DNA of 64,000 nucleotides from positions 901,001 through 965,000 of the forward strand of contig NZ_CP040058.1 in NCBI RefSeq assembly GCF_005280655.1, given 5' to 3'. Within the stretch, counting starts at the first letter, position 1. Each line of letters begins with the position of its first letter. Below the pieces are notes generated by a model. That model searched no databases. It was not told where the DNA came from and worked only from the letters and a program-made list of their open reading frames with translations. This document shows, one piece after another, positions 9,094-17,658 of this stretch. The translations under genes and the position numbers were made by a program. The stretch is from Anaerostipes rhamnosivorans. Its GTDB lineage: Bacteria > Bacillota > Clostridia > Lachnospirales > Lachnospiraceae.

Positions 9094-9264
9094 ATGCATA
9101 AAAGCGCAATAAATGTTGATATATGCAAATTTAATTGATAATACATGCAAATAAATGCAGGAAATGTGCTTGACAAAGCGGGAATATGCTGGCATTATTA
9201 GCTCATAACAGAAGAAACAAGCAAAAACATGCACAAAGACTGAAAGAAGTAGCAGAATAATGCA
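9094..9264 (+). promoter_or_regulatory. Hexitol operon promoter with clustered ATGCA motifs
   Basis: A perfect -35 TTGACA at 9170-9175 lies 17 bases before CATTAT (9193-9198). Six ATGCA pentamers surround it at 9094, 9123, 9145, 9155, 9229 and 9260, most within an A/T-rich context such as CATGCAAAT. The clustering on both sides of the promoter suggests operator sites, probably for the DeoR-family regulator encoded in the operon. That link is inference. Confidence 0.5.
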
Positions 9265-9284
9265 AAAAAGAAAGGGGAATGGAC

Positions 9285-10085
9285 ATGGAAAATTGGATGG
9301 ACTTAAGTGGAAAAGTAATGGTCGTGACTGGAGGAAGCCAGGGGATCGGAGAGCACGTGGTGGAGACACTCAGAAAGAACGGTGCAGACGTTGTGGTTGC
9401 CGATCTGAGAAATAACGACAAGTTTAAAGATGATGAACACATCCTTTTTGTGGAATGCAACGTTGCGAAAAAAGACAGCGTAGATGCGATGATGGAGCAG
9501 GTCATAAAAAAATACGGAAAAATCGACGGACTGCTGAACAATGCGGGGGTCAGCCGTCCAAGACTGCTGGTAGATTTCTACGGAAAGCGCCCGGAATATG
9601 AGATGACGGAGGATGATTTCGATTTTATGGTCAACGTAAACCAAAAAGGTGTTTTCCTGTGTTCACAGGCGGCTGCCCGCTTCATGGTGAAGCAAAGATC
9701 TGGTGTCATCGTCAACATGTCATCTGAGGCTGGAATGCAGGGATCAAAAGGCCAGAGCTGTTATTCCGGCACAAAAGGAGCGGTTCTTTCCTATACCATG
9801 TCATGGGCAAAGGAACTGGGGCCTTATAATATCCGTGTAGTCGGAGTGGCACCGTCCATTAATGAGAGAACGCCGATGAACAATGACACGGCATGGGAGG
9901 CGCTTGCATACACAAGAGGACAGGATATGAACCATATCTCCTCCGATTATGCAAAAGTGATTCCTATGGGAAGGCCGGGAAAACTTGACGAAGTTGCTGA
10001 CCTGATCTGTTACTTAATGTCTGACCGCGCAAGCTACATATCCGGAACTACCGTCAACATAAGCGGGGCAAAATCCACACGGTAA
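9285..10085 (+). CDS. SDR dehydrogenase, sorbitol-6-phosphate 2-dehydrogenase-like
   Basis: This short-chain dehydrogenase of about 266 residues would oxidise a hexitol phosphate to fructose-6-phosphate with NAD. It has the TGGSQGIG dinucleotide motif near residue 15, NNAG, the catalytic Ser in NMSSEAG and YSGTK. The C-terminal part, with EALAYTRGQ, a GRPGKLDEVADLICYLMSD block and ASYISGTT, resembles SorD-type sorbitol-6-phosphate dehydrogenases. The ATG at 9285 is seven bases from AAAGGGG; an ATG at 9279 is almost on top of it. It is the first gene of the operon with the PTS transporter, which supports the sugar-alcohol role. Confidence 0.8.
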   Translation: MENWMDLSGKVMVVTGGSQGIGEHVVETLRKNGADVVVADLRNNDKFKDDEHILFVECNVAKKDSVDAMMEQVIKKYGKIDGLLNNAGVSRPRLLVDFYGKRPEYEMTEDDFDFMVNVNQKGVFLCSQAAARFMVKQRSGVIVNMSSEAGMQGSKGQSCYSGTKGAVLSYTMSWAKELGPYNIRVVGVAPSINERTPMNNDTAWEALAYTRGQDMNHISSDYAKVIPMGRPGKLDEVADLICYLMSDRASYISGTTVNISGAKSTR

Positions 10086-10153
10086 AAGCACCATAATGAG
10101 AGAAGATATATCAATGCATGTTCCTATGAAAATGAGAGTCGGAGGTATAGGAT

Positions 10154-12010
10154 ATGGAAAGAAAAGCAGGGGTACTGGACAGGATCCGTAAATTTGGCGG
10201 ACACATGAGCGGCATGGTGATGCCGAACCTGGGCGCATTTGTGGGGTGGGGGCTTCTGGCGGCCCTGTTCATCCCCACAGGATGGATGCCGAATGAGAAA
10301 CTAAATGAGATGGTGGGGCCGATACTGAATTATCTGCTGCCGCTTTTGATTGGATATACGGCAGGCTATAATATCCATGGCCAGAGGGGAGGCGTGATCG
10401 GAGCATTTACGACCATGGGTGTCATTGTGGGATCTGACATCACCATGTTCAGTGGAGCTATGATCATGGGACCGCTGTCCTCGTGGCTTTTAAAGAAATT
10501 TGACCGGGCAGTGGAGGGTAAGATCAAACCGGGATTTGAAATGCTCATAAATAACTTCAGCCTAGGTATCCTTGGATTCGCACTGGCTATCCTTGGCTAT
10601 CTGATCATCGGGCCGGTGGTGAATGCAATTATTGCGTTTTTAACAGCAGGAATCAATTTCCTGATCACAAGAAAACTGATCCCTCTGCTGGCAGTGTTCA
10701 TGTGCCCTGCCCAGGTGCTGTTTTTAAATAACGCTGTAAACCACGGGATTATCTCACCTATCGCATTTGCCCAAGCCCAGGAAGCGGGGAAATCCCTTAT
10801 GTTTCTGTTGGATTCAAACTGCGGACCGCTGCTGGGAACTCTTTGCTCCATCGCTGTATTCGGAAAAGGAAAAGCGAAGGAGACCGCTCCTATGGCAATG
10901 TTCATCGCGGGGATTGCAGGAATCGGAGAAGTTTATTTTCCGTTTGTGCTGGCAAATCCCATCATGATTTTTGCCACCATGGGCGGACTCGCCACATCCT
11001 TGTTCCTTTTGGTCGTGTTAGGCGGAGGACTTGTGGGAATGCCGTCTCCGGGCAGTTTGATCAACATTGCGATCATGACACCGAAGGATGCGGCAGTGGC
11101 GAATGTGGTGGCGATCACCGCCGGATTTGTCGTGGCACTGCTGATTGGTTCGTTTATTTTAAAGACTGTGGGTTCCCCGGAGGAAGAGGCAGATCTAGCC
11201 GTGGCAGGTGTCAACATGGGAAAAAAGGAAAACAGGCCGAAAGAGCGGTCAAGTGTCCGAAGACCCTCTATAGGGGGAGCAATCCGCTATATTATTGTTG
11301 CCTGTGATTCCGGGATGGGCTCCAGCGCCATGGGGGCGTCGGTGCTGAAAAACCGGCTGCAGAAGGAAGGATATAAGGACATCACAGTAAAGAATTCATC
11401 AGCCAGCCAGATTGACCCTGCGGCAGATATGATTATCACGCTGGAAGGATTGATCGAGAGGGCCAGGATCAGTGTGGACAATGAGGGTAAAGAATTTCTT
11501 GCCATCAAAAATTTCCTTAAGGAGGCTGATTATGACCAGGCGATGGAAGTGATTGAGGAGAGAAACGGAAAAGAAAAAGGAAAACCTATCTTATCTGAGG
11601 ACAACATTGTTTTAAATGTGAAGGTCAAGGATAAAGAGGAGGCGATCCGGTATGCAGGAAAGATCCTCAATGAAAACGGATATACGTCGCCCAAGTATAT
11701 AGAACACATGCTGGAGAGGGAGAAAAGATTTTCTGTCTATATCGGAAACCATCTGGCGATCCCCCATGGAATCGAATCGTCAGATCCGGAGATCTACACC
11801 TCAGGGCTTTCTGTTCTCCAGATTCCGGAAGGAGTTGATTTTGGGGATGGGAATACGGCATACGTTGTCATCGGCATTGCGGGCAAGGATGGAACTCACC
11901 TGAATATGTTAAGCAACATTGCTTTGATCTGTGCCGAGGAGGAAAACATAGAAAAGATGAGGTATGCGAAGAATAAAAAAGAGATCATGGAGTTATTAAA
12001 GAACATTTAG
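10154..12010 (+). CDS. mtlA: PTS mannitol-type EIICBA transporter
   Basis: The 618-residue fused permease imports and phosphorylates a hexitol. Order: EIIC (residues 1-345, many membrane helices, with PNLGAFVGWGL, NNAVNHGI and the GIxE-type loop reading GIGEVYFPFVLANP), EIIB (about 375-465, active Cys in ACDSGMGSSAMG) and EIIA (about 480-618, active His in AIPHGIES). The order and length match E. coli MtlA. In known mannitol permeases the loop usually reads GIHE; here it is GIGE, and DSNCGP replaces the usual residues after GKS. With an SDR sorbitol-6-phosphate-type enzyme upstream, the substrate may not be mannitol. Confidence 0.88.
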   Translation: MERKAGVLDRIRKFGGHMSGMVMPNLGAFVGWGLLAALFIPTGWMPNEKLNEMVGPILNYLLPLLIGYTAGYNIHGQRGGVIGAFTTMGVIVGSDITMFSGAMIMGPLSSWLLKKFDRAVEGKIKPGFEMLINNFSLGILGFALAILGYLIIGPVVNAIIAFLTAGINFLITRKLIPLLAVFMCPAQVLFLNNAVNHGIISPIAFAQAQEAGKSLMFLLDSNCGPLLGTLCSIAVFGKGKAKETAPMAMFIAGIAGIGEVYFPFVLANPIMIFATMGGLATSLFLLVVLGGGLVGMPSPGSLINIAIMTPKDAAVANVVAITAGFVVALLIGSFILKTVGSPEEEADLAVAGVNMGKKENRPKERSSVRRPSIGGAIRYIIVACDSGMGSSAMGASVLKNRLQKEGYKDITVKNSSASQIDPAADMIITLEGLIERARISVDNEGKEFLAIKNFLKEADYDQAMEVIEERNGKEKGKPILSEDNIVLNVKVKDKEEAIRYAGKILNENGYTSPKYIEHMLEREKRFSVYIGNHLAIPHGIESSDPEIYTSGLSVLQIPEGVDFGDGNTAYVVIGIAGKDGTHLNMLSNIALICAEEENIEKMRYAKNKKEIMELLKNI

Positions 12011-12091
12011 TACCTGCTTTTGCTTTTCCTTTTTCGGAGGATTCGTTATAATGTCATTAATGAGACAACAAATATAGGAGAAGGTGAAGCG

Positions 12092-12799
12092 ATGAAGATG
12101 CTTAAGGCGGAAAGACAGGATAAGATTTTAGAGATTCTGTCCGTGGAAAAGAAAATAATTGCAAGCGAACTGAGTGTGAGACTGGGAGTTTCCGAGGATA
12201 CGATCCGCAGAGATATCAAAGAACTGGATCAGAGGGGGCTGCTTAAAAAGGTTCACAGCGGGGCAGTCAAAAACGGGCCTTTGAAGGAAGATTTTGACGT
12301 GAGGATCGACCTGAACCAGGAGGAGAAAATACGTCTGGCTAAGAAAGGCGCAGAATTGATCAAAGCGGGATCTGTGGTCTTGATTGATGACGGCACGACA
12401 AATTATCAGCTGGTCAAGCAGCTGGACCAGCATATCCGTTGCACGATCATTACCAACAGCATTCCGATCATTCTCCTTCTGCGGGATTATCCGAATGTAG
12501 ACGTGATCACTCTGGGAGGGAACCTCTACAAATCATCCATGGCCACTTTGGGATATGAAGTCATCAAACAGCTGGACTCCCTGCACCCGGACTTATATTT
12601 TATGGGGATTTACTGCATGAGCAATGAGGTGGGCATCAGTCATTCCTCCATGGAGGAATGCCAGCTAAAACAGAAAATGCTCTCAGTTTCATACCAGACC
12701 GCGGCACTTGTCACAAGGGAAAAGATTGGGTCTGTTTCAAACTATGTGATATGTAAGACGGGAGATATTACCTATCTGATCACAGACTCTGACCAGTAA
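12092..12799 (+). CDS. DeoR-family transcriptional regulator
   Basis: The 235-residue protein has an N-terminal winged helix (ERQDKILEILSVEKKI, then GVSEDTIRRDIKELDQRGLLKKVHSGAV) and a DeoR C-terminal sensor domain with VLIDDGTTN, TNSIPI and DVITLGGNL. DeoR regulators sense phosphorylated sugars. Start chosen at 12092, seven bases after AGGAGAAGGTG; the frame runs upstream without homology. Its place between the transporter and the dehydrogenase gene indicates control of this hexitol operon, probably by repression at the ATGCA-rich promoter upstream of 9285. Confidence 0.88.
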   Translation: MKMLKAERQDKILEILSVEKKIIASELSVRLGVSEDTIRRDIKELDQRGLLKKVHSGAVKNGPLKEDFDVRIDLNQEEKIRLAKKGAELIKAGSVVLIDDGTTNYQLVKQLDQHIRCTIITNSIPIILLLRDYPNVDVITLGGNLYKSSMATLGYEVIKQLDSLHPDLYFMGIYCMSNEVGISHSSMEECQLKQKMLSVSYQTAALVTREKIGSVSNYVICKTGDITYLITDSDQ

Positions 12800-12841
12800 A
12801 TAGAAACTGCCTGTGGGCAGAAGACAGATTTGGAGGAAAGA

Positions 12842-13972
12842 ATGAAAAATGTATTGATTGTGGGAGCCGGACGTTTGGGAAAGGGCTTTGTAGGAGAGAC
12901 ATTCGACAATGCAGGGTGGAATATTACCTTTCTGGATAAGGATCCGAGGGTCTCAGAGGAACTTTTGAAGCACGGATGCTACTACGTGAAGGTGCACCGT
13001 GTGGATGAGATTCAAAACCGTACGGTCAAAAATTTTCAAGCGTTTACATGTGATGAAGCATATTCTTGTATGGAAGCTTTTTTGGAGACCGATGTGATCG
13101 TTCTGCCATTATATCCGGAAGATTTTGAGGAAGCGGCCGAGTATTTGGCAAAGTGCTTTGAAGAGTTTTTTAAGGTGCATCCGGAGCGCAAATTGACAAT
13201 GATCTGCATTACAAACAAAAACTATCTGATCCCGGGAATCACGGAGGCCTTCAAGAAAGACTTATCCCAGGATGCAAGAAACTGGTTTGACCAAAATGTT
13301 GTGATCCGTGATTCTATTATACGAAGAAGCACGGATGCAAGCAGTAATTATGATGTACATATCGACACGGTGGCGGTGAATTCTCTTCTGATCCAGCAGC
13401 CGGTAAACAATGATATCAGTGACGTGGAGTGGATGGAGCTTACAGACAAGATCGAGATGTTAAAAGACATCAAAGTTATTGCGGTCAATGGGCCTCATGC
13501 TACACTGGCATATATGGGGTATCTTAAGGGATATCATACGATTCCTGAGTCAGAGGCCGACCCTGAGATTGCGCAGGTTGTCAAAGAAGTTGTTGAGGAA
13601 CTGACGGAAGCCGTCATGAAGGAATACCCGATTACACCGGAAGAACTGCACAATCTTGTGTATTTTGCTCCGGCTCAGGGCGTGCTTCCAGATTCTATTT
13701 ACCGTGTTGGATATGACCCGATCCGGAAGCTATCAAAAGGAGACCGGCTCACAGGTGCAGCCCAGCTGTGTCTGAAACACGGAGTCTGCTTTGACGCCAT
13801 TGCAAAAGGGATGGCGGCCGGTTTTAAGTATGCGGAGCCGAGGGATGCCAACGCACAGAAGCTCCAAAAGGAGATCAAGGAGCTGGGAATCGGGCAGGCG
13901 GTGTGCAAATATACCGGTCTGGAGCCAGACAGCCCTATTGTACAGCGTGTGATCGAAGAGTATAACCGTTAA
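12842..13972 (+). CDS. mtlD: Mannitol-1-phosphate 5-dehydrogenase-like enzyme
   Basis: A 376-residue polyol-specific long-chain dehydrogenase converting a hexitol phosphate to a ketose phosphate with NAD. It begins MKNVLIVGAGRLGKGFVGE, a Rossmann NAD motif. It carries VNTVAVNS-type spacing (DTVAVNSLL) and the PSLDR catalytic block in KVIAVNGPHATLAYMGYLKG, supplying the Lys, Asn and His expected for the family. Length is close to bacterial MtlD (about 382). GGAGG lies six bases upstream of the ATG at 12842. It is the last gene of the hexitol operon, giving the cluster two different hexitol-phosphate dehydrogenases. Confidence 0.82.
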   Translation: MKNVLIVGAGRLGKGFVGETFDNAGWNITFLDKDPRVSEELLKHGCYYVKVHRVDEIQNRTVKNFQAFTCDEAYSCMEAFLETDVIVLPLYPEDFEEAAEYLAKCFEEFFKVHPERKLTMICITNKNYLIPGITEAFKKDLSQDARNWFDQNVVIRDSIIRRSTDASSNYDVHIDTVAVNSLLIQQPVNNDISDVEWMELTDKIEMLKDIKVIAVNGPHATLAYMGYLKGYHTIPESEADPEIAQVVKEVVEELTEAVMKEYPITPEELHNLVYFAPAQGVLPDSIYRVGYDPIRKLSKGDRLTGAAQLCLKHGVCFDAIAKGMAAGFKYAEPRDANAQKLQKEIKELGIGQAVCKYTGLEPDSPIVQRVIEEYNR

Positions 13973-14241
13973 AATAAAAGGAATCCATTTTCCACATGAT
14001 TTTCGTTAAACTCTTAAAATGCGAGGCTTCGTGAACTGGTGAAAACTATCGTAGAACGACGCCTGTTGTTCTTTTGAATTGCACTAATCAGAAGGCATAT
14101 AAAATGTAGGTTGATGTGATTCAAAAGGAGCTGCTCCACGAAAGTTAATTGTAACAGTATTCTGCCGTGCAGGCAGGATGCTGTTTTCGCGCTGTATACA
14201 GAGGGACGGTCCGTTTTATATTGCAGAAAGAAAGGAGCAAA
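13973..14241. repeat. Intergenic region with fragments of the dispersed repeat
   Basis: The stretch at about 13990-14045 (TTTCCACATGATTTTCGTTAAACTC, AAAATGCGAGGCTTCG, ACTGGTGAAAAC) matches modules seen near 1385-1420, 1575-1630 and, inverted, 59575-59610. The remainder to 14241 shows no gene; it holds the nudF ribosome site at the end. Confidence 0.5.
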
Positions 14242-14775
14242 ATGAACGATTATAAGAAGATAAAGCAAAACCTTGTACACCAGGGAAAGGTGGTAGGCTT
14301 TTACGAAGACATCATCACCCTGCCGAATGGCAATACGGTGACCTGGGATCTGGTTAAGCATCCGGGGGCGGCGGCTATCATTCCGGTGACAGAGGAGGGA
14401 AATATCCTGCTGGTCCGCCAGTACAGAAACGCACTGGATGCTATGACCTATGAGATACCGGCGGGAGGAATCGAAAAGGGGGAGAGCGGTTACGACTGTG
14501 TAAAACGTGAAATTGAGGAAGAGACAGGATGCAGGGCAGAAAAGATAGAACATCTCATAACCATCGTGACGGCAATCGGCTTCTGTGATGAGAAGATTCC
14601 GATCTTTGTGGGAACCGGACTGCAAAAGACGGAGCAGAATCTGGATGAGGATGAATTTATTGATGTGTATGAGATGACACCGGAAAAAGTGAAGGATATG
14701 ATTTTTAAAGGAGAGATCGTTGACGCAAAAACCATCTCCGGGATTATGACTTACCTGAATATGAAAAGGCCTTGA
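14242..14775 (+). CDS. nudF: NUDIX hydrolase, ADP-ribose pyrophosphatase type
   Basis: The 177-residue enzyme would hydrolyse ADP-ribose or related nucleotide sugars to AMP plus sugar phosphate. The NUDIX box is complete: GGIEKGESGYDCVKREIEEE followed by TG. It is preceded by the LLVRQYRNALDAMTYEIPAG region typical of the NudF group. Start at 14242 follows AAAGGAG by five bases; the frame upstream is unrelated. Its neighbour is the spoIIM-like gene, an association also seen in Bacillus subtilis, which supports the nudF assignment. Confidence 0.88.
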   Translation: MNDYKKIKQNLVHQGKVVGFYEDIITLPNGNTVTWDLVKHPGAAAIIPVTEEGNILLVRQYRNALDAMTYEIPAGGIEKGESGYDCVKREIEEETGCRAEKIEHLITIVTAIGFCDEKIPIFVGTGLQKTEQNLDEDEFIDVYEMTPEKVKDMIFKGEIVDAKTISGIMTYLNMKRP

Positions 14776-14813
14776 ACACTTGCAACCCAAAGAATCATAC
14801 ATAATGCATCGGA

Positions 14814-14845
14814 GGAGCACATATAATTTTATGTGGCTCCTTTTC
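14814..14845 (+). terminator. Terminator of nudF
   Basis: GGAGCACATA pairs with TATGTGGCTCC (one bulged base) and is followed by TTTTCT. Confidence 0.7.
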
Positions 14846-14847
14846 TA

Positions 14848-14897
14848 ATACCTTAACGCGCAAAGCGCGCCCACCCGAGGCTGTGGGTATGGTTTTT
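14848..14897 (-). repeat. REP-like palindromic module, inverted copy
   Basis: Read on the minus strand, CCATACCC..CGGGTGGGCGCGC, TTTG, GCGCGTTAAGGTA is a diverged unit of the same three-hairpin module found at 1000-1135. The outer ATACC/GGTA pairs and the inner GCGC stem are kept while the bases of the inner stem have changed. Confidence 0.55.
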
Positions 14898-14926
14898 GGG
14901 GCAAATGATATCAGGGAGGAGACAAA

Positions 14927-15490
14927 ATGGAGCGGAGAAAGTTTTTCATTGGCGTATTTGTGCTGACAGGGCTTGTGCTCGGGAGCCTTTTTACCAATGC
15001 GGTGTATAAAGACTACCTGGAATACGGAGGGCAGATGGATTCTCTTGTGCTGGGAGGCAAGGGTCTGTACATATCAGGGAGCAGCCTGCTCCCCTATATT
15101 TTGTTTAAGCGGGGAAAGCAGTACGGCATCCTGTTTTTGGTCGGATTTATCTTAAAACCAGTGGTGCTCTTGTACGGCGGGCTGTTCTGCCTTTCCTTTT
15201 TTCTGGGATCTATTTTGTCACTGCAGGTGGTGAACCTGGGGATCGCCGGGCTTTTTATTGTGATCTTGAGCCTGTTTCCACACTATATCTGCTACGGGGG
15301 GTCTATGTACCTTTTGTATCAGAGAAATGTCAGGGATGAAAAAAAAGAAGAAATGACCTTTGATACAGGTCATTCCTTCTTAAAGAAGTTCTCAATCCAA
15401 CTGGAACTTTTGTTACTGGTAATCGGATGCTTATTGGAAAGTTATATCAATCCGGCTATCTTAAACATGTTCAACCATATTGTAAAGTAA
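14927..15490 (+). CDS. spoIIM: Stage II sporulation protein M family
   Basis: The 187-residue protein has about five membrane segments and starts ERRKFFIGVFVLTGLVLGSLF, with GGLFCLSFFLGS in the middle and ESYINPAIL near the end, matching the SpoIIM/DUF95 membrane family. In Bacillus, SpoIIM works with SpoIID and SpoIIP in peptidoglycan remodelling during engulfment. The assignment rests on topology and on the nudF-spoIIM neighbourhood. GGGAGGAG precedes the ATG. The last 30 bases overlap the end of the convergent DAHP synthase gene. Confidence 0.7.
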   Translation: MERRKFFIGVFVLTGLVLGSLFTNAVYKDYLEYGGQMDSLVLGGKGLYISGSSLLPYILFKRGKQYGILFLVGFILKPVVLLYGGLFCLSFFLGSILSLQVVNLGIAGLFIVILSLFPHYICYGGSMYLLYQRNVRDEKKEEMTFDTGHSFLKKFSIQLELLLLVIGCLLESYINPAILNMFNHIVK

Positions 15491-16489
15491 TTCTTCGGTT
15501 TTTTCCCAGCCGAGGCATGGATCTGTGATGGACTGGCCGTAGACACCGTTTCCGATCGGCTGGCTTCCGTCCTCAATGTAGCTTTCGATCATCATACCCT
15601 TGACGAGAGACTTGATCTCAGGCAGGAAGCTTCTGCTGTGGAGAACTTCCTGGACGATCCTTGGCTGCTGGTCCCACTGTTTTGAGGAATTAGAGTGGTT
15701 CGCATCCACGATGACCGCAGGATTTGCAAGGCCAAACTTTTCGTACATGTAGGCAACGCGGGTTAGGTCCTCATAATGGTAGTTGGGCACATTGTTTCCG
15801 TGTTTGTTGACAGAACCGCGAAGGATCGCATGGGTCAGAGGGTTTCCGTCTGTTTCCACTTCGTAGCCGTTTGCAATGAAGTTGTGGCTGCCCTGTCCGG
15901 CAACGATGGAGTTCATCATGACGGTGAGGTCGCCTCCGGTAGGGTTTTTCATTCCGGCAGGGATATCAAATCCGCTGACTGTCAGACGGTGCTGCTGGTT
16001 TTCTACAGAACGTGCACCTACGGCTACATAGGACAAGATATCTTCCATGTAAGGCCAGTTTCCTGGGTAGAGCATTTCATCGGCAGCTGGCATATGGAAG
16101 GCTTCCAGGGCATCAATGTGAAGTTTTCTCACAGAGCGGAGGCCGGCAGCCATGTCCGGTGCCTTCTCAGGGTCAGGCTGATGGATCATGCCTTTATATC
16201 CGGCGCCGTTTGTCCTTGGTTTGTTTGTATAGATCCTCGGGATCATCAGAAGCTTGTCCGCTACTTTTTTCTGGACTCCGGCAAGGCGGCCCAGATAATC
16301 CATGACAGCTTCCTCATTGTCTGCGGAACACGGCCCGATGATCACGATAAATTTATCAGATTCCCCTGTGAAAACCTTTCGTATTTCTTTATCTCTCTCT
16401 ATTTTTATGCGTTTTGCCTCATCGCTCATCGGAAATTCCTGCTGGAGTTCTTCCGGAGACGGCATTTTGTTGATTCTATGCATACCCAT
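15461..16489 (-). CDS. aroF: 3-deoxy-7-phosphoheptulonate synthase (DAHP synthase, type I)
   Basis: It condenses phosphoenolpyruvate and erythrose-4-phosphate as the first step of the shikimate pathway. The 342-residue protein has VIIGPCSADN near residue 50, PRIYTNKPRTNGAGYKG, GARSVENQQHR, GMKNPTGGD and VDANHSNSSKQ, all typical of the AroFGH type. The ATG at 16489 follows AAAGGAGAG. A GGCC..GGCC palindrome lies 40 bases upstream in the leader. The gene stands alone and converges on spoIIM with a 30-base overlap. Chorismate synthase, a later pathway enzyme, is at 31225. Confidence 0.93.
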   Translation of the reverse strand: MGMHRINKMPSPEELQQEFPMSDEAKRIKIERDKEIRKVFTGESDKFIVIIGPCSADNEEAVMDYLGRLAGVQKKVADKLLMIPRIYTNKPRTNGAGYKGMIHQPDPEKAPDMAAGLRSVRKLHIDALEAFHMPAADEMLYPGNWPYMEDILSYVAVGARSVENQQHRLTVSGFDIPAGMKNPTGGDLTVMMNSIVAGQGSHNFIANGYEVETDGNPLTHAILRGSVNKHGNNVPNYHYEDLTRVAYMYEKFGLANPAVIVDANHSNSSKQWDQQPRIVQEVLHSRSFLPEIKSLVKGMMIESYIEDGSQPIGNGVYGQSITDPCLGWEKTEELLYNMVEHV

Positions 16490-16628
16490 AAGCTTATCTC
16501 TCCTTTATAGTTCAATCTGTATGTAGATGGCCTAAAAGGCCAATTGTTATAAGTTTACCAAATTATCGCAGCGCTGTAAAGCGGGGAAGGGAAAACAGCA
16601 GATGAAAGAAAAAAGTTATTAGGATCAC

Positions 16629-16657
16629 TTTACAAACGGGAAATATTTGTCTATAAT
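16629..16657 (+). promoter_or_regulatory. Promoter of the FMN riboswitch-ribU unit
   Basis: TTTACA at 16629-16634 and TATAAT at 16652-16657 are separated by 17 bases, about 50 bases upstream of the riboswitch. Confidence 0.75.
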
Positions 16658-16704
16658 AAACATAGTCTAAAATTGCATATCGAAGTAGAGAATATTAGAT
16701 TCTC

Positions 16705-16846
16705 CAACTTCAGGGCAGAGTGAGACGCAGGAAGCGTCAATTCTCGACTGGCGGTGATACTCCACTTAGGGGGAGATGAGTCCGCGAACCGAAAGGCCGA
16801 TTGAGTGTGAATCTCAAACCAACAGTATAGTCTGGATGGAAGAAGT
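16705..16846 (+). ncRNA. FMN riboswitch (RFN element)
   Basis: The conserved RFN pieces are present in order: TTCAGGGCAGAGTGAGAC, CTGGCGGTGATACTCC, TGAGTCCGCGAACCGAAAGG, and AACAGTATAGTCTGGATGG plus AAGAAG. It binds flavin mononucleotide. A hairpin with a T run at 16881-16911 lies between it and ribU, so control is most likely by transcription termination when FMN is abundant. Confidence 0.95.
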
Positions 16847-16880
16847 AACGAAGGACGGTATTATTGTATCGTTCGGTGTA

Positions 16881-16911
16881 GCCCTGTCTTTGGTGACAAG
16901 GGCGTTTTTTA
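16881..16911 (+). terminator. Riboswitch-controlled terminator
   Basis: GCCCTGTC pairs with GACAAGGGC (one bulge) and is followed by GTTTTTTATTTT. It is the expected expression platform for the FMN riboswitch. Confidence 0.8.
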
Positions 16912-16976
16912 TTTTACGGGATAGATTCAGAAGGTTTCCGTATCATAAAAGCATTGTTAAATGGAGGAGAAAGAAA

Positions 16977-17585
16977 ATGATGAATGAAACTGTAACAGTG
17001 AGTAAAGTAAATGTAAGAAAGATCACAGTAACTGCAATGCTGGGAGCTTTGGCGACCATTTTAATGTTTTTTGAATTCAGCGTGCCGTTTATTATGCCTG
17101 GATTTGTTAAGATGGACTTTTCCGAGCTTCCTGCCCTGATCGCAGCCTTTTCCATGGGGCCGGTATCAGGAATCGCAGTCTGCTTTATTAAAAATGTTGT
17201 CAATGTTCTGCACACCACTTCCGGCGGAATCGGTGAACTTTCCAACTTTATCCTGGGAGTCTGCTTTGTACTTCCGGCAGGATTGATCTACAAAAGAAAT
17301 AAGTCACAGAAAGGTGCTTTGATCGGTGCTCTCATAGGAGCTGTGATGATGGCGGTTGTGAGTATCTTCTCAAACTATTTTATCGTCTATCCGGTTTATG
17401 AGAATTTTATGCCGATGGAAGCGATCATCGGTGCTTACCAGGCGATCAACCACAATGTCAAGAACTTATGGGATGCATTGATCTGGTTTAATATGCCGTT
17501 CACCTTTGTCAAAGGTATGTTCAGTGTTGTGATCACATTTCTTGTCTATAAGAGGATCTCACCGATCCTTAAGGGAAAACATTAA
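16977..17585 (+). CDS. ribU: Riboflavin ECF transporter S component
   Basis: RibU is the membrane protein that binds riboflavin and works with the shared ECF energising module (not in this window). The 202-residue protein has six hydrophobic segments and family landmarks such as MLGALATILMFFEF, KMDFSELPALIAAF and GPVSGIAVCFIKN. The start at 16977 follows GGAGGAGAAAG; the longer open frame overlaps the riboswitch and is not coding. Regulation by the upstream FMN riboswitch confirms the role. Confidence 0.95.
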   Translation: MMNETVTVSKVNVRKITVTAMLGALATILMFFEFSVPFIMPGFVKMDFSELPALIAAFSMGPVSGIAVCFIKNVVNVLHTTSGGIGELSNFILGVCFVLPAGLIYKRNKSQKGALIGALIGAVMMAVVSIFSNYFIVYPVYENFMPMEAIIGAYQAINHNVKNLWDALIWFNMPFTFVKGMFSVVITFLVYKRISPILKGKH

Positions 17586-17597
17586 AATACGATATTA

Positions 17598-17637
17598 AAA
17601 ACTGCCAGCCCTGGAGTTAGGGACTGGCAGTTTTTCT
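17598..17637 (+). terminator. Terminator of ribU
   Basis: AAAACTGCCAGCCC pairs with GGGACTGGCAGTTTTT (imperfect at the base of the loop), with a T-rich end. The symmetric A and T runs could serve both strands. Confidence 0.8.
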
Positions 17638-17658
17638 TTCATATAGTATTTATTTATG

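Noticed and set aside
14014..14820. Minus-strand 268-codon frame opposite nudF
   Set aside because: Antisense to the NUDIX gene; Cys/His/Leu-rich composition of a shadow frame.
15776..16510. Plus-strand 244-codon frame opposite the DAHP synthase gene
   Set aside because: It is antisense to a clear aroF gene with no recognisable protein motif.
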